Assembly (NCBI GenBank): GCA_045657625.1
Contig: JAZOTM010000040.1
Coordinates: 1 to 64,000 of the forward strand
From: JAZOTM01 sp045657625
GTDB taxonomy: Bacteria; Bacillota; Clostridia; Lachnospirales; Lachnospiraceae
Length of the DNA stretch: 64,000 bases
Direction of reading: 5' to 3'
Shown piece by piece: positions 8,372 to 16,068 of this stretch (positions within the stretch are counted from its first letter, which is position 1; each line of letters begins with the position of its first letter). A program made the position numbers and the translations under genes. The notes under the pieces were generated by a model. It was not told where the DNA came from. It ran no database searches and saw only the letters and a program-made list of their open reading frames with translations.

Positions 8372-9059
8372 GCTTCTTTCCTTCCCTCAGCTGATATCCA
8401 ATACCTCGCAAGGTTGCAATTTCTGCCCGGGTTTCCAAATAGCGAAATTTTTTTCGTAAAAAAGAAATATAAACTTCTATATTATTGTAAGCAACTTCAC
8501 TGTCATATCCCCAAATGCGTTCTTCCAATTGTTCCTTCGAAAGAATTTGTTTTTGATTTTTCATAAACAACTCCATCAACCGATATTCCTTGGCAGATAA
8601 ACGAATCTCAGTATTCTTCTCTGCATTTCGGAGCAAGTATTCCCCTTCCGGAAGTTCTAAATCTAAAAACTGATTTCCAAACTTCCGATTCTCCACAGCT
8701 ATTTGCTTTCCTGCCAACACCCGCAAGCGTAAATACAGTTCCCGCAAATCAAAGGGCTTTGTCATATAATCCTGCGCCCCATCCTGAAGTCCCTGCACTT
8801 TATCTTCAATATGATTTTTCGCAGAAAGAATCAAAATCGGCACACGGTTTCCTTCCCGGCGTAAAGTCTTTAATATCGTCATCCCGTCCATATCCGGCAA
8901 CATCAAATCTAAAATCAACGCATCGTATACCCCTTGCCCTGCTCGTTCCAGTCCCACTGCGCCATTTGTCACAAACTCCACTTCATCTCCCTGCAATTCC
9001 AGGTAATCCTTGATGGAATCTGCAATCTTAAATTCGTCTTCTATTACAAGTATCCTCAT
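8352..9059 (-). CDS. OmpR-family DNA-binding response regulator
   Basis: A 235-residue response regulator. The receiver domain has the acidic pair near residues 7-9, phospho-acceptor Asp51 (LILDLMLPDMDG) and the conserved Lys in TKPFD. The C-terminal winged helix includes LSAKEYRLMELF and the recognition region YNNIEVYISFLRKKF. An upstream in-frame codon would add 10 residues, but the start at 9059 has AGGAGG six bases before it and matches the normal receiver start. It overlaps the downstream kinase gene by 20 bp and forms one two-component operon with it. Confidence 0.96.
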   Translation of the reverse strand: MRILVIEDEFKIADSIKDYLELQGDEVEFVTNGAVGLERAGQGVYDALILDLMLPDMDGMTILKTLRREGNRVPILILSAKNHIEDKVQGLQDGAQDYMTKPFDLRELYLRLRVLAGKQIAVENRKFGNQFLDLELPEGEYLLRNAEKNTEIRLSAKEYRLMELFMKNQKQILSKEQLEERIWGYDSEVAYNNIEVYISFLRKKFRYLETRAEIATLRGIGYQLREGKKHEADQA

Positions 9060-9135
9060 GTTGTCGCCTCCTATCCCCCATTTTACCACTCCTGACTTTT
9101 CTACAAATTTTTTTTAGAAAAAAATCATAATTTTC

Positions 9136-9164
9136 TTGTAAATTTGTACATTATTTGGTAGGAT
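9136..9164 (+). promoter_or_regulatory. Putative promoter of tRNA-Leu
   Basis: TTGTAA, a 17-base spacer and TAGGAT lie 33 bases before the tRNA. Each hexamer has four or five of six consensus bases. Confidence 0.45.
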
Positions 9165-9196
9165 ATAAAAGTTCTATCTTTTAGATAAGAAGTCAC

Positions 9197-9277
9197 GCGG
9201 GTGTGGCGGAATTGGCAGACGCGCTAGATTTAGGTTCTAGTGTCCCCGACGTGCAGGTTCAAGTCCTGTCACCCGCA
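9197..9277 (+). tRNA. tRNA-Leu (anticodon TAG)
   Basis: The sequence folds as a cloverleaf: acceptor GCGGGTG with CACCCGC, anticodon stem CTAGA/TCTAG around TTTAGGT giving anticodon TAG at 9231-9233, an extended variable arm as in class II tRNAs, and a T-loop GTTCAAG. Discriminator A; the CCA is not encoded. Confidence 0.96.
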
Positions 9278-9283
9278 TAAAAA

Positions 9284-9311
9284 AACATCATGGTCATTGA
9301 CCATGATGTTT
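9284..9311. terminator. Bidirectional terminator between tRNA-Leu and nptA
   Basis: A near-perfect stem (AACATCATGGTCA with TGACCATGATGTT) is flanked by A-runs on the left and T-runs on the right. It can therefore end both the rightward tRNA transcript and the leftward phosphate-transporter transcript. Confidence 0.9.
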
Positions 9312-9327
9312 TTTTATTTATCTTCCC

Positions 9328-11118
9328 TTAATCATCTTCTTTTTTCTTCTTCGGAAGCGCATATTTCTTTTCGTATTTTTCTACACGCATCTGGAATTCT
9401 TTTTCATCTGCTTTCTTTGCTCGCTCTAAATATTCATGTGTATCGAAGTTTTCATCTTCTGCACCCAGGGAATATACTGCAATATTCGAACAATGATCTG
9501 CCACACGCTCTAAGTCTACGGTTAAATCAGACAACGGTATTCCCAAATCAATGGTACATTTTCCTTTCCGTAAACGTTTTACATGGCGTTTCTTAATTTC
9601 CATATTTAAACCATCGATTACTTCTTCCAATGGCTCTACTTCTTTCGCCAAGATCATATCGTCTTCCGCAAAGAACTTCACAGTAATATCCAAGATTTCT
9701 CGAACTGCACCGGTAAATACCAACAACTCTTCTTCTGCTTTGCTGGAGAACTTTTGCTTTTTCTCTGCCATCTCTGAAGAAATCTGCATAATATTTAATG
9801 CATGATCTGTGATACGTTCAAAATCATTAATGCTGTGTAACAACAAGGATAAATCACGACTATCCTTTGCAGAAAGGCTCTTTCCACCAAGTTCTACCAA
9901 ATATGCATTTAACTGATCTTCATACTCATCTACCTGGATTTCTAATTTTGAAACTGTTTCTACCTTCTTTTCATCATATTCCAAAATCAAATCCATAGCA
10001 TTCATCATGGCCTTCTTTGCCATCTTCGCCATCTGTACGGTAGCTGTTTTACACTGTTGCAAACCGAATGCCGGAGATGCCAAATATCTAGTATCCAAAA
10101 TCTGCAATGTTTTCTTGCTCTCTGCTTCTTCCTGCTCCTGTAAAGTAGTTGGAATTGTATTTTCTACTAACTTTACTAATACCTCTGAGAACGGAAGCAT
10201 AATAATAACTGCAGTCAAGTTAAATATGGTATGGAATGCAGCAATCAAAACCGGTGTTGCCAAATCATCCATAAATGCAAAATTTACAATTGCATTTGCA
10301 GCATAGAAAATAATCATAAATGTAAAAGTCTTAATAATACAGAAGTACATCTGCATCATGGCTGCTCTCTTCGCATTTCTGGAACCTGCCACAGAAGAAA
10401 GCACACCGGTAATGGCACTACCAATATTTTCACCCATTAAAATCGGAATTGCCGTTCCAATAGTCAAAGTACCGCTCATGGAAAGTGCCTGTAAAATACC
10501 AATAGAAGCAGATGAGCTCTGTAAAATTGCGGTCATTACAAGACCTGCCAATACACCCAAAAGTGGATTTTGGAATAATGTCAAAATACTGATAAACGCT
10601 TCATCCTCCGCTAAGGGTGATGTAGCGCTACTCATGGCGCTCATTCCCAACATCAAAACCGCAAAGGCTACTAAAATACCACCCACGTCTTTTCTGCGTT
10701 CTGATTTTCCCAGCATAACCATAATCAATCCAATCAAACCAACGATTGGTGAAAAATATGCCGGTTTAAAAAGCTGAATAATTACGTTATCACTGGTAAT
10801 TCCAGTCAAGCTCAGGAGCCATGCTGTAATTGTGGTACCTACATTGGCACCTAAGATAACACCTACTGCCTGACTTAAAGACATAATCTGAGAGTTTACA
10901 AAACCGACTACCATTACAATGGTAGCACCGGATGACTGAATCACTGCTGTTACAAGGGCTCCCAAAAGTACTGCCTTTATTTTGTTTGAAGTAAGTTTTG
11001 CTAAAATGCCTTCCAACTTACCTCCGGAAACCTTTTTCAGTCCATCGCCCATTACCTGTATTCCATACAGGAATAAAACGAGACCTCCTAACATTTCCAA
11101 GATTATTAATATGTCCAT
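9328..11118 (-). CDS. Na+/phosphate cotransporter of the NptA/PNaS family with PhoU-like C-terminus
   Basis: A 596-residue integral membrane protein. The N-terminal half has the two inverted QSSGAT / QSSSAS Na/Pi repeats (about residues 60-75 and 195-215) within some eight hydrophobic segments. The C-terminal 230 residues are a soluble PhoU-like helical domain with paired motifs such as DFERITDHALNI and DLERVADHCSNI. It should take up phosphate with sodium. The start at 11118 is chosen over one 16 codons upstream because AGGAGG lies 5 bases before it and the membrane segment begins there. The leader contains the cloverleaf-like repeat at 11150-11282. The product ends in a Lys-rich tail. Confidence 0.93.
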   Translation of the reverse strand: MDILIILEMLGGLVLFLYGIQVMGDGLKKVSGGKLEGILAKLTSNKIKAVLLGALVTAVIQSSGATIVMVVGFVNSQIMSLSQAVGVILGANVGTTITAWLLSLTGITSDNVIIQLFKPAYFSPIVGLIGLIMVMLGKSERRKDVGGILVAFAVLMLGMSAMSSATSPLAEDEAFISILTLFQNPLLGVLAGLVMTAILQSSSASIGILQALSMSGTLTIGTAIPILMGENIGSAITGVLSSVAGSRNAKRAAMMQMYFCIIKTFTFMIIFYAANAIVNFAFMDDLATPVLIAAFHTIFNLTAVIIMLPFSEVLVKLVENTIPTTLQEQEEAESKKTLQILDTRYLASPAFGLQQCKTATVQMAKMAKKAMMNAMDLILEYDEKKVETVSKLEIQVDEYEDQLNAYLVELGGKSLSAKDSRDLSLLLHSINDFERITDHALNIMQISSEMAEKKQKFSSKAEEELLVFTGAVREILDITVKFFAEDDMILAKEVEPLEEVIDGLNMEIKKRHVKRLRKGKCTIDLGIPLSDLTVDLERVADHCSNIAVYSLGAEDENFDTHEYLERAKKADEKEFQMRVEKYEKKYALPKKKKEDD

Positions 11119-11149
11119 ATAATCCTCCTGATGGATTTTCATGCAGTTC

Positions 11150-11282
11150 TTTGCAAAATCGTTCATGCGGCTTAGGCCGCATGAGCAATCTGCTTAGCGA
11201 GCCCATATTCAAACACGTTTGAAATATGGGCTCCTATGCAGATTTTACATGCCACCTTCGGTGGCACGAAAGATTTTGCAAA
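11150..11282. repeat. Cloverleaf-like nested inverted-repeat element
   Basis: Outer arms TTTGCAAAATC (11150-11160) and GATTTTGCAAA (11272-11282) are perfect complements. Inside are three arms. The first is hairpin CATGCGGC-TTAG-GCCGCATG (11164-11183). The second is a central stem AATCTGC/GCAGATT (11187-11193, 11238-11244) capped by a GAGCCCATATT hairpin of about 16 bp (11199-11233). The third is hairpin TGCCACC-TTC-GGTGGCA (11250-11266). It fills the larC-nptA interval. It could be a mobile palindromic element or a structured leader RNA. The left hairpin stem recurs at 36141. Confidence 0.85.
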
Positions 11283-11360
11283 AAACCGTAATTCCCACAT
11301 TTATCGCATTCTATCAAAATCACAAATGCTCTAAAATTGTACAATATAGATTTCCATTCA

Positions 11361-12230
11361 TCAAGGGGTTTCCTCAACAATTATCATGGCACGTACCACC
11401 CCCGGACCATCGTACTCTCTTTTTCCTGCTCCAACACCTACTTTTTTGATTTGAAGCCCCTTAGGAAGCGGCTTTTGGTTGGATACCGCTGCTACAAATG
11501 CAGCACCGGTAGGTGTCACAAATTCACCCTCCAAAGGTAGAAAAGACATAGAAATTTCATACTTTTCAGCAATCGCTAGCACTGCCGGTACCGGTACCGG
11601 CAAAACTCCATGCTGGCATCGCACCGTGCCATGCCCTTCATAAATTGTCGGCACATATGCTTCCATAAAACCCAAGGCATCCATACAATAAGCAATTGCT
11701 ACAATATCTACAATGGAATCCACTGCACCCACCTCATGGAAATGGACTTCTTCCATCGGTCTTTCGTGCACCTTTCCTTCTGCTTCTGCCAAAATATGAA
11801 AAATCTTCTTTGCCAGTTTTTTTGTATTGTCTGTTAAAGCTCCGGCATCAATAATATCCTCGATTTCCTTCAATCCACGATGCACATGTGTATGCCCTGC
11901 TTCCTGTACCTGATGATGTTCATGTGTATGTTCATGTGCTTGCCCATGATCATGCTCATGAACATGTTCTACTTCTTGCTTTTCATGTCTTCCATATAAG
12001 TATTGCATATCATGGTCAAAATTCTGTGTCCTCAACTGCACATCAAAATCTTTTGCATGTACTCCGGACTTCATTACATCCGAAATAACAATTTCATACT
12101 CTGTCAACGGCAAACTGTGCAGTGCATCTAACAGTCCCTGCTCTTCTACACCTAAATCCAGCAATGCCCCAACTGTCATATCTCCACTAATTCCGGAAGA
12201 ACATTCTATATATAAATTTTGTACTTTCAT
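11361..12230 (-). CDS. larC: LarC N-terminal domain, nickel-pincer cofactor synthesis (C-terminal domain absent)
   Basis: A 289-residue protein matching the LarC1 part of the nickel insertase that loads Ni into the pyridinium dithiocarboxylate cofactor of lactate-racemase-type enzymes. It opens with the characteristic SSGISGDM and carries EVHFHEVGAVDSIVDI, then TPTGAAFVA near the end. Residues 82-117 are an insert with 13 His in 36 residues, suited to binding metal. The reading frame stops after EETP, where LarC1 normally joins LarC2, and only 242 bp remain before nptA. No LarC2-like sequence follows in any frame. It overlaps larB by 4 bp (ATGA). Confidence 0.9.
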   Translation of the reverse strand: MKVQNLYIECSSGISGDMTVGALLDLGVEEQGLLDALHSLPLTEYEIVISDVMKSGVHAKDFDVQLRTQNFDHDMQYLYGRHEKQEVEHVHEHDHGQAHEHTHEHHQVQEAGHTHVHRGLKEIEDIIDAGALTDNTKKLAKKIFHILAEAEGKVHERPMEEVHFHEVGAVDSIVDIVAIAYCMDALGFMEAYVPTIYEGHGTVRCQHGVLPVPVPAVLAIAEKYEISMSFLPLEGEFVTPTGAAFVAAVSNQKPLPKGLQIKKVGVGAGKREYDGPGVVRAMIIVEETP

Positions 12231-12970
12231 TTTTTCTCCGCCAAACGATTTATTTGAGTTGCTACGTACCCTGCGCCATATCCATTATCTATATTTACCA
12301 CCGTAATTCCATTAGCGCAGGAATTAATCATTGTCATCAACGCTGACAAGCCATGAAAAGATGCCCCATATCCTACGGAAGTAGGCACTGCAATCACCGG
12401 ATTATACACAAGACCGCCCAGTACACTTGCCAATGCGCCTTCCATGCCGGCTACCGCAATCACTGCATTTGCCTTTCGGATTTCGTCCATATGCTGGTAA
12501 AGCCGATGTATCCCACTGACTCCCACATCATAAAAACGATGCACCTTTGCCCCAAAATATTCTGCAGTTTGCGCGGCCTCTTCTGCCACGGGAATATCCG
12601 AAGTTCCCGCTGTACATACTGCAATATTTCCGATTCCCTCCGGCATTTCTTCCTTCTCAATTTTTAAAATATGAGAAACCGGATCATACTTGGTGTAAAT
12701 AAAATGAGACTTCAATAACTGATACTGTTCCTCGGATGCTCTGGTACCAAAGGCTCTTCCATCTTTTTCATATAGCTTTCGATAAATTTCCAACAAATAT
12801 TCATCCCGTTTTCCGGCACAATAAATCACCTCCGGAAACCCGGTACGTTGTTCGCGATCCAAATCCAAATTTGCAAATTCCATTTCTGCAATGGCTGCTT
12901 TTCGAATTTCTTCTTCTGCCTCTTCGATTGTCAATTGTCCCTGCTGTACTTTTTTTAATATTTCTTGCAT
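12227..12970 (-). CDS. larB: LarB, carboxylase/hydrolase for nickel-pincer cofactor
   Basis: A 247-residue LarB, related in its C-terminal half to PurE. LarB carboxylates nicotinic acid adenine dinucleotide and hydrolyses its phosphoanhydride, the first step to the nickel-pincer nucleotide. Visible signatures are GFPEVIYCAGK (about residues 44-54), AGTSDIPVAEEAA, DVGVSGIHR and the Gly-rich AVAGMEGALASVLGGL. Length is normal. The ATG is preceded by a purine-rich GGAAAAGGGGG. It leads a two-gene unit with larC and stands downstream of the cbiMQO transporter operon across a 348-bp spacer with a terminator. No larE is in the window. Confidence 0.93.
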   Translation of the reverse strand: MQEILKKVQQGQLTIEEAEEEIRKAAIAEMEFANLDLDREQRTGFPEVIYCAGKRDEYLLEIYRKLYEKDGRAFGTRASEEQYQLLKSHFIYTKYDPVSHILKIEKEEMPEGIGNIAVCTAGTSDIPVAEEAAQTAEYFGAKVHRFYDVGVSGIHRLYQHMDEIRKANAVIAVAGMEGALASVLGGLVYNPVIAVPTSVGYGASFHGLSALMTMINSCANGITVVNIDNGYGAGYVATQINRLAEKK

Positions 12971-13318
12971 AAATCCCCCTTTTCCTTTATTTTATCTATT
13001 CCCTATACGTTCTTCAAGATATCCGCCTTCTTTTCAAATGATTTTCTACCTAAAAAATAAGAACCGAGTACTTACTCGGTTCTTGGAGAATTGGGAGAGT
13101 GACTGTCTTTCGTTTGTAAGGGGAGGAGAAAGACAGTCGTTGTTATGAAAAAGTTTTATCAGCGTTTCAAAAGGGGGTTCCTTTTGATAGTCTTATAATA
13201 CAACCGGATTATGACCAAATTTTGTTTTTCATGTTAACGGTTTGTGACGAAACCGAAAAAAAACAATAAATGATTTCTTGCCAAAATATGCCCTAATTTT
13301 TGATTTTTTCTAAATAAG
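12971..13318 (-). other. 348-bp spacer between cbiO and larB
   Basis: I see no protein gene here. Besides the terminator at 13059-13084 it contains a 10-bp inverted repeat, GACTGTCTTT (13098-13107) with AAAGACAGTC (13129-13138). A TATTATAAG-like -10 also lies near 13190-13200 reading toward larB. If that promoter is real, the terminator lies inside the larB leader. Confidence 0.5.
13051..13084 (-). terminator. Intrinsic terminator upstream of larB
   Basis: A stem of AAGAACCGAG with CTCGGTTCTT is followed on the minus strand by ATTTTTT. It lies about 235 bases past cbiO but only about 80 bases before larB. It may end the transporter operon or act as an attenuator for larBC. Confidence 0.75.
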
Positions 13319-14062
13319 CTAACCCAATTTTCTGGTTTGTAAAGACAACGGAAGCTCTAAACTATGGGCTTTCAGAAGTTTCTCATTTGTTAATATTTCT
13401 TCTGTTTTTCCATCCGCCACAATTTTTCCGTCATCCATAAGTATCGTTCGTTCACAAGTATCCCAAATAAAATCCAGATCGTGACTGGTCACAATTTTCA
13501 AATGCGAAAACTTTTGCAATATTCGAATCAGATTTCTTCTGTTTTTCGGATCCAGTGCCACTGATGGCTCATCCAGTAGCAAAATGTCCGGATTCATAGA
13601 TAAAATCGTTGCTATACTTGCCAACTTTTTTTCTCCACCGGATAATTTATAAATCTGTTTCTCTTTTAAATGGGTAATCCCGGTACTTTCTAAAGCCCAA
13701 GCCACTCTCTTTTCTACTTCCTCCTCCGGTAACCCATAATTTCGTGGCGCAAAAGCCACATCTTCTTCCACCGTAGTCATAAAAAGTTGGCTGTCTGCAT
13801 CTTGAAACACATAACCGATTTTCTCCCGTATTTTCGAAAGAGTCTGTTTTTCCAAGGGGATTTCCTCCACACGAATATGTCCGGAATCTGCTATTTCCAG
13901 TCCTACCAAAAGTTTTAGCAAGGTGGATTTTCCGGCTCCGTTTGCTCCAATAATTCCAATCGAATCCTGTTCTTTTCCAAAAAAGGAAACTTCCTTTAAT
14001 ATCTCTCTTCCGTTTTCATAGGAAAACCTTATATTTTCCACTTCTACATGTATATGGCTCAT
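13319..14062 (-). CDS. cbiO: ECF-type metal (Ni/Co) transporter ATP-binding protein CbiO
   Basis: A 247-residue ABC ATPase. Walker A is GANGAGKST (residues 39-47), the Q-loop is FQDADSQLF (typical of ECF/CbiO ATPases), the signature is LSGGEKK, and Walker B is ILLLDEP followed by the H-loop TSHDLD. With CbiQ and CbiM it forms a group I ECF importer for nickel or cobalt. The genes overlap (4 bp with cbiQ), so translation is coupled. Being next to larBC suggests nickel as the substrate, which would make this a LarO/NikO equivalent; the sequence alone does not decide between nickel and cobalt. Confidence 0.93.
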   Translation of the reverse strand: MSHIHVEVENIRFSYENGREILKEVSFFGKEQDSIGIIGANGAGKSTLLKLLVGLEIADSGHIRVEEIPLEKQTLSKIREKIGYVFQDADSQLFMTTVEEDVAFAPRNYGLPEEEVEKRVAWALESTGITHLKEKQIYKLSGGEKKLASIATILSMNPDILLLDEPSVALDPKNRRNLIRILQKFSHLKIVTSHDLDFIWDTCERTILMDDGKIVADGKTEEILTNEKLLKAHSLELPLSLQTRKLG

Positions 14063-14859
14063 AGAAAAAGACCTCCCACCACTTCAAAAATCGGTACAAA
14101 CCGTAACATCAGAATCAGTACAATCATAAGAATGGTATAAAAATAATCTCCTGTTGTCGCTTTTTTCTTTGTAAAATACTGGAAATTTCCATCAAATCCA
14201 CGTAACAGCATACTTTGATACACGTGATCCGCACGATCCATACTTCTTAATAATAGTTGGCCCACAAAGGATCCCCAGGCCGAAAAAGCAATTCCCTTTT
14301 GTCCGGGTGCCCGCAATCTGTAGGCTGCTGCCATTCGTCTAGCTTCCTTAAGTAACACGGTTATGTAGCGATAAATCAATAAAATTTGCAAAACAAATGT
14401 TTTTGGCAAATGGAATAATTGTAATGCATAGCATATTTTTTCCATGGTGGTTGTGGCAATCAATAAATAAGAAGCAAAAACCGTAAGAACACCCTTCCAC
14501 ATCAAACTAATCATAGAAAGGACACCGCCGGATATTTCCAGTGTACCGATAGTTGCCACGATTTCTCGATCAAACAATGGATTAAAAATGCCCACAACAC
14601 ATACCAAGGGCAACACAAAACGTACCCGATAAAGCCCTTCTCGGAAAGAAATCTCACCAACCACAAAAAGGATTACCGGGTATAAAATCATACCCAGTAA
14701 TCCCATAAAGTCGTACTTGTCAAAAGAAACCACATTCCATATATAAAATATGGTAATCAATAACTTTGGCAAAGGATGTATCTCGTTAATCCATTTCTTT
14801 TCCCTTGCCACACGATCAAGAGATTGTATCTCATGAAGCGCTGAATCTATCTTACTCAT
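14059..14859 (-). CDS. cbiQ: ECF-type metal transporter transmembrane protein CbiQ
   Basis: A 266-residue membrane protein with about five or six hydrophobic segments and the CbiQ/EcfT coupling region: AYRLRAPGQKG and the later MDRADHVYQSMLLRGFDG resemble the paired Ala-Arg-Gly coupling helices that contact the ATPase. It transduces ATP hydrolysis to the substrate-binding subunit. It overlaps cbiM by 8 bp and cbiO by 4 bp. An N-terminal soluble stretch of about 28 residues precedes the first membrane helix. The substrate follows from CbiM. Confidence 0.92.
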   Translation of the reverse strand: MSKIDSALHEIQSLDRVAREKKWINEIHPLPKLLITIFYIWNVVSFDKYDFMGLLGMILYPVILFVVGEISFREGLYRVRFVLPLVCVVGIFNPLFDREIVATIGTLEISGGVLSMISLMWKGVLTVFASYLLIATTTMEKICYALQLFHLPKTFVLQILLIYRYITVLLKEARRMAAAYRLRAPGQKGIAFSAWGSFVGQLLLRSMDRADHVYQSMLLRGFDGNFQYFTKKKATTGDYFYTILMIVLILMLRFVPIFEVVGGLFL

Positions 14860-15850
14860 TCACTCTTCTCTTGCGATAAAAGCGGAACAACATAGAGGCT
14901 CCAACACACACTGCACATACAATCAAAGCTCCCAACAAACCGGAAACCGTTGTCCCTACCGCACTTTCTGTATTTTTAAATGCATAATCCGGTAAAAAAG
15001 AGGTCGCATTCTGAATGCTTTCCACCCAAGAATAAATACCACCGCTTGCTTCCAATTCTGAAGTACCGGCTACCTGTTCCATAGACCATTCCAAACCGTC
15101 CGGAAAAGCAGATGCAAATAAGGAAATAACACCGCCAATTACTGCTGCCAACACAGCAACAATTCCAACTGTCTTTTTAAAAGAAAATCTTCCTTCTTTA
15201 TCTATTTCTCCATTATGCCATAAAAGTTCCGGTCTTGCCTCATAAATAAAGCACAAAACAGCTGCAGTAATAAGTCCCTCAACAAAACCAATCGCCAAAT
15301 GGATTGGAAGCATGGTAAGTAAAAAGGTAGTGAAAGGAAGTTCTGAAACACCGGAAGCATAAGTTTCTATACAAACTGATAAAGCTCCCATTTCCAAAGT
15401 AACCATGCTTCCCAATATAGAAGCAATTGTAATTTTCTTTTTATTGATTCCCTTTTTCATCATTTGATTCCAAATGACAAAAGAACCGATAAAGCAGCCA
15501 TAAAAAGCCATATTCCATATATTTGCCCCAAGCGCCAACAAACCACCGTCAGCAAAGAACAAACATTGAATCAATAACACACCAATCATGGTTAAAAAAC
15601 CACCATAGGGGCCTAAAAGAGAGGATAATAACATTCCTCCACATAAATGTCCGGAAGAACCTGTACCGGGAATTGTAAAGTTAATCATCTGGGTTGCAAA
15701 CACAAATGCTCCCATAACTCCCATCACCGGTACCTTCTTCGGATCATCTTCTTCCTTTAATTTTTTAACGGATACAGCCATCGCTGCACCTGAACAGGCA
15801 TACATGGTTCCTGCCACTGCCGGCGCCAATAAGGCATCTGCCATATGCAT
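14852..15850 (-). CDS. cbiM: CbiM-type metal-binding permease with fused CbiN-like extension
   Basis: A 332-residue membrane protein. Mature CbiM/NikM uses its extreme N-terminus, Met-His, as metal ligand, and this protein starts MHMAD. The CbiM core of about 210 residues contains TGSSGHLCGG and further hydrophobic helices. After a short basic linker a C-terminal region has one helix, an extracytoplasmic PDGLEWSMEQ motif and a final helix, the layout of a fused CbiN/LarN-like component. It is first of three overlapping genes. GAGGAC precedes the ATG, with a hairpin further upstream in the leader. Confidence 0.92.
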   Translation of the reverse strand: MHMADALLAPAVAGTMYACSGAAMAVSVKKLKEEDDPKKVPVMGVMGAFVFATQMINFTIPGTGSSGHLCGGMLLSSLLGPYGGFLTMIGVLLIQCLFFADGGLLALGANIWNMAFYGCFIGSFVIWNQMMKKGINKKKITIASILGSMVTLEMGALSVCIETYASGVSELPFTTFLLTMLPIHLAIGFVEGLITAAVLCFIYEARPELLWHNGEIDKEGRFSFKKTVGIVAVLAAVIGGVISLFASAFPDGLEWSMEQVAGTSELEASGGIYSWVESIQNATSFLPDYAFKNTESAVGTTVSGLLGALIVCAVCVGASMLFRFYRKRRVNE

Positions 15851-15887
15851 AACTTTGTCCTCACTCTCTCATTTTTTCTGTCCATTT

Positions 15888-15916
15888 GAGAACAGAGAAT
15901 TCCCTTCTCCGTTCTC
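15888..15916 (-). promoter_or_regulatory. Hairpin in the cbiM leader
   Basis: On the minus strand GAGAACGGAGAA faces TTCTCTGTTCTC, with one mismatched pair, about 40-65 bases before the cbiM start. No T-run follows. It could be an operator or part of a metal-sensing leader. I do not recognise a cobalamin riboswitch here. Confidence 0.35.
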
Positions 15917-16068
15917 TTCCTGTTCCATAGTAACAATGAAAAAACACACCCACAAGCCTCCCGGGGGGTTATTTTTACTGGTTTTTTCACACTTTTGAAA
16001 AACTGTGTTTTTTCATTTTTTTTATCTATTTGTGATACAATAAGAAAAACGAGTTGGAGGAGGGTTTT

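Noticed and set aside
13139..13200. Tiny plus-strand ORF (17 codons) after an AGGAG in the cbiO-larB spacer
   Set aside because: The ribosome binding site is about 20 bases from the ATG and the peptide has no distinctive features.
15851..16050. Cobalamin riboswitch before cbiM
   Set aside because: No B12-box-like GCCACTG sequence. Only a simple hairpin and A/T tracts are present.
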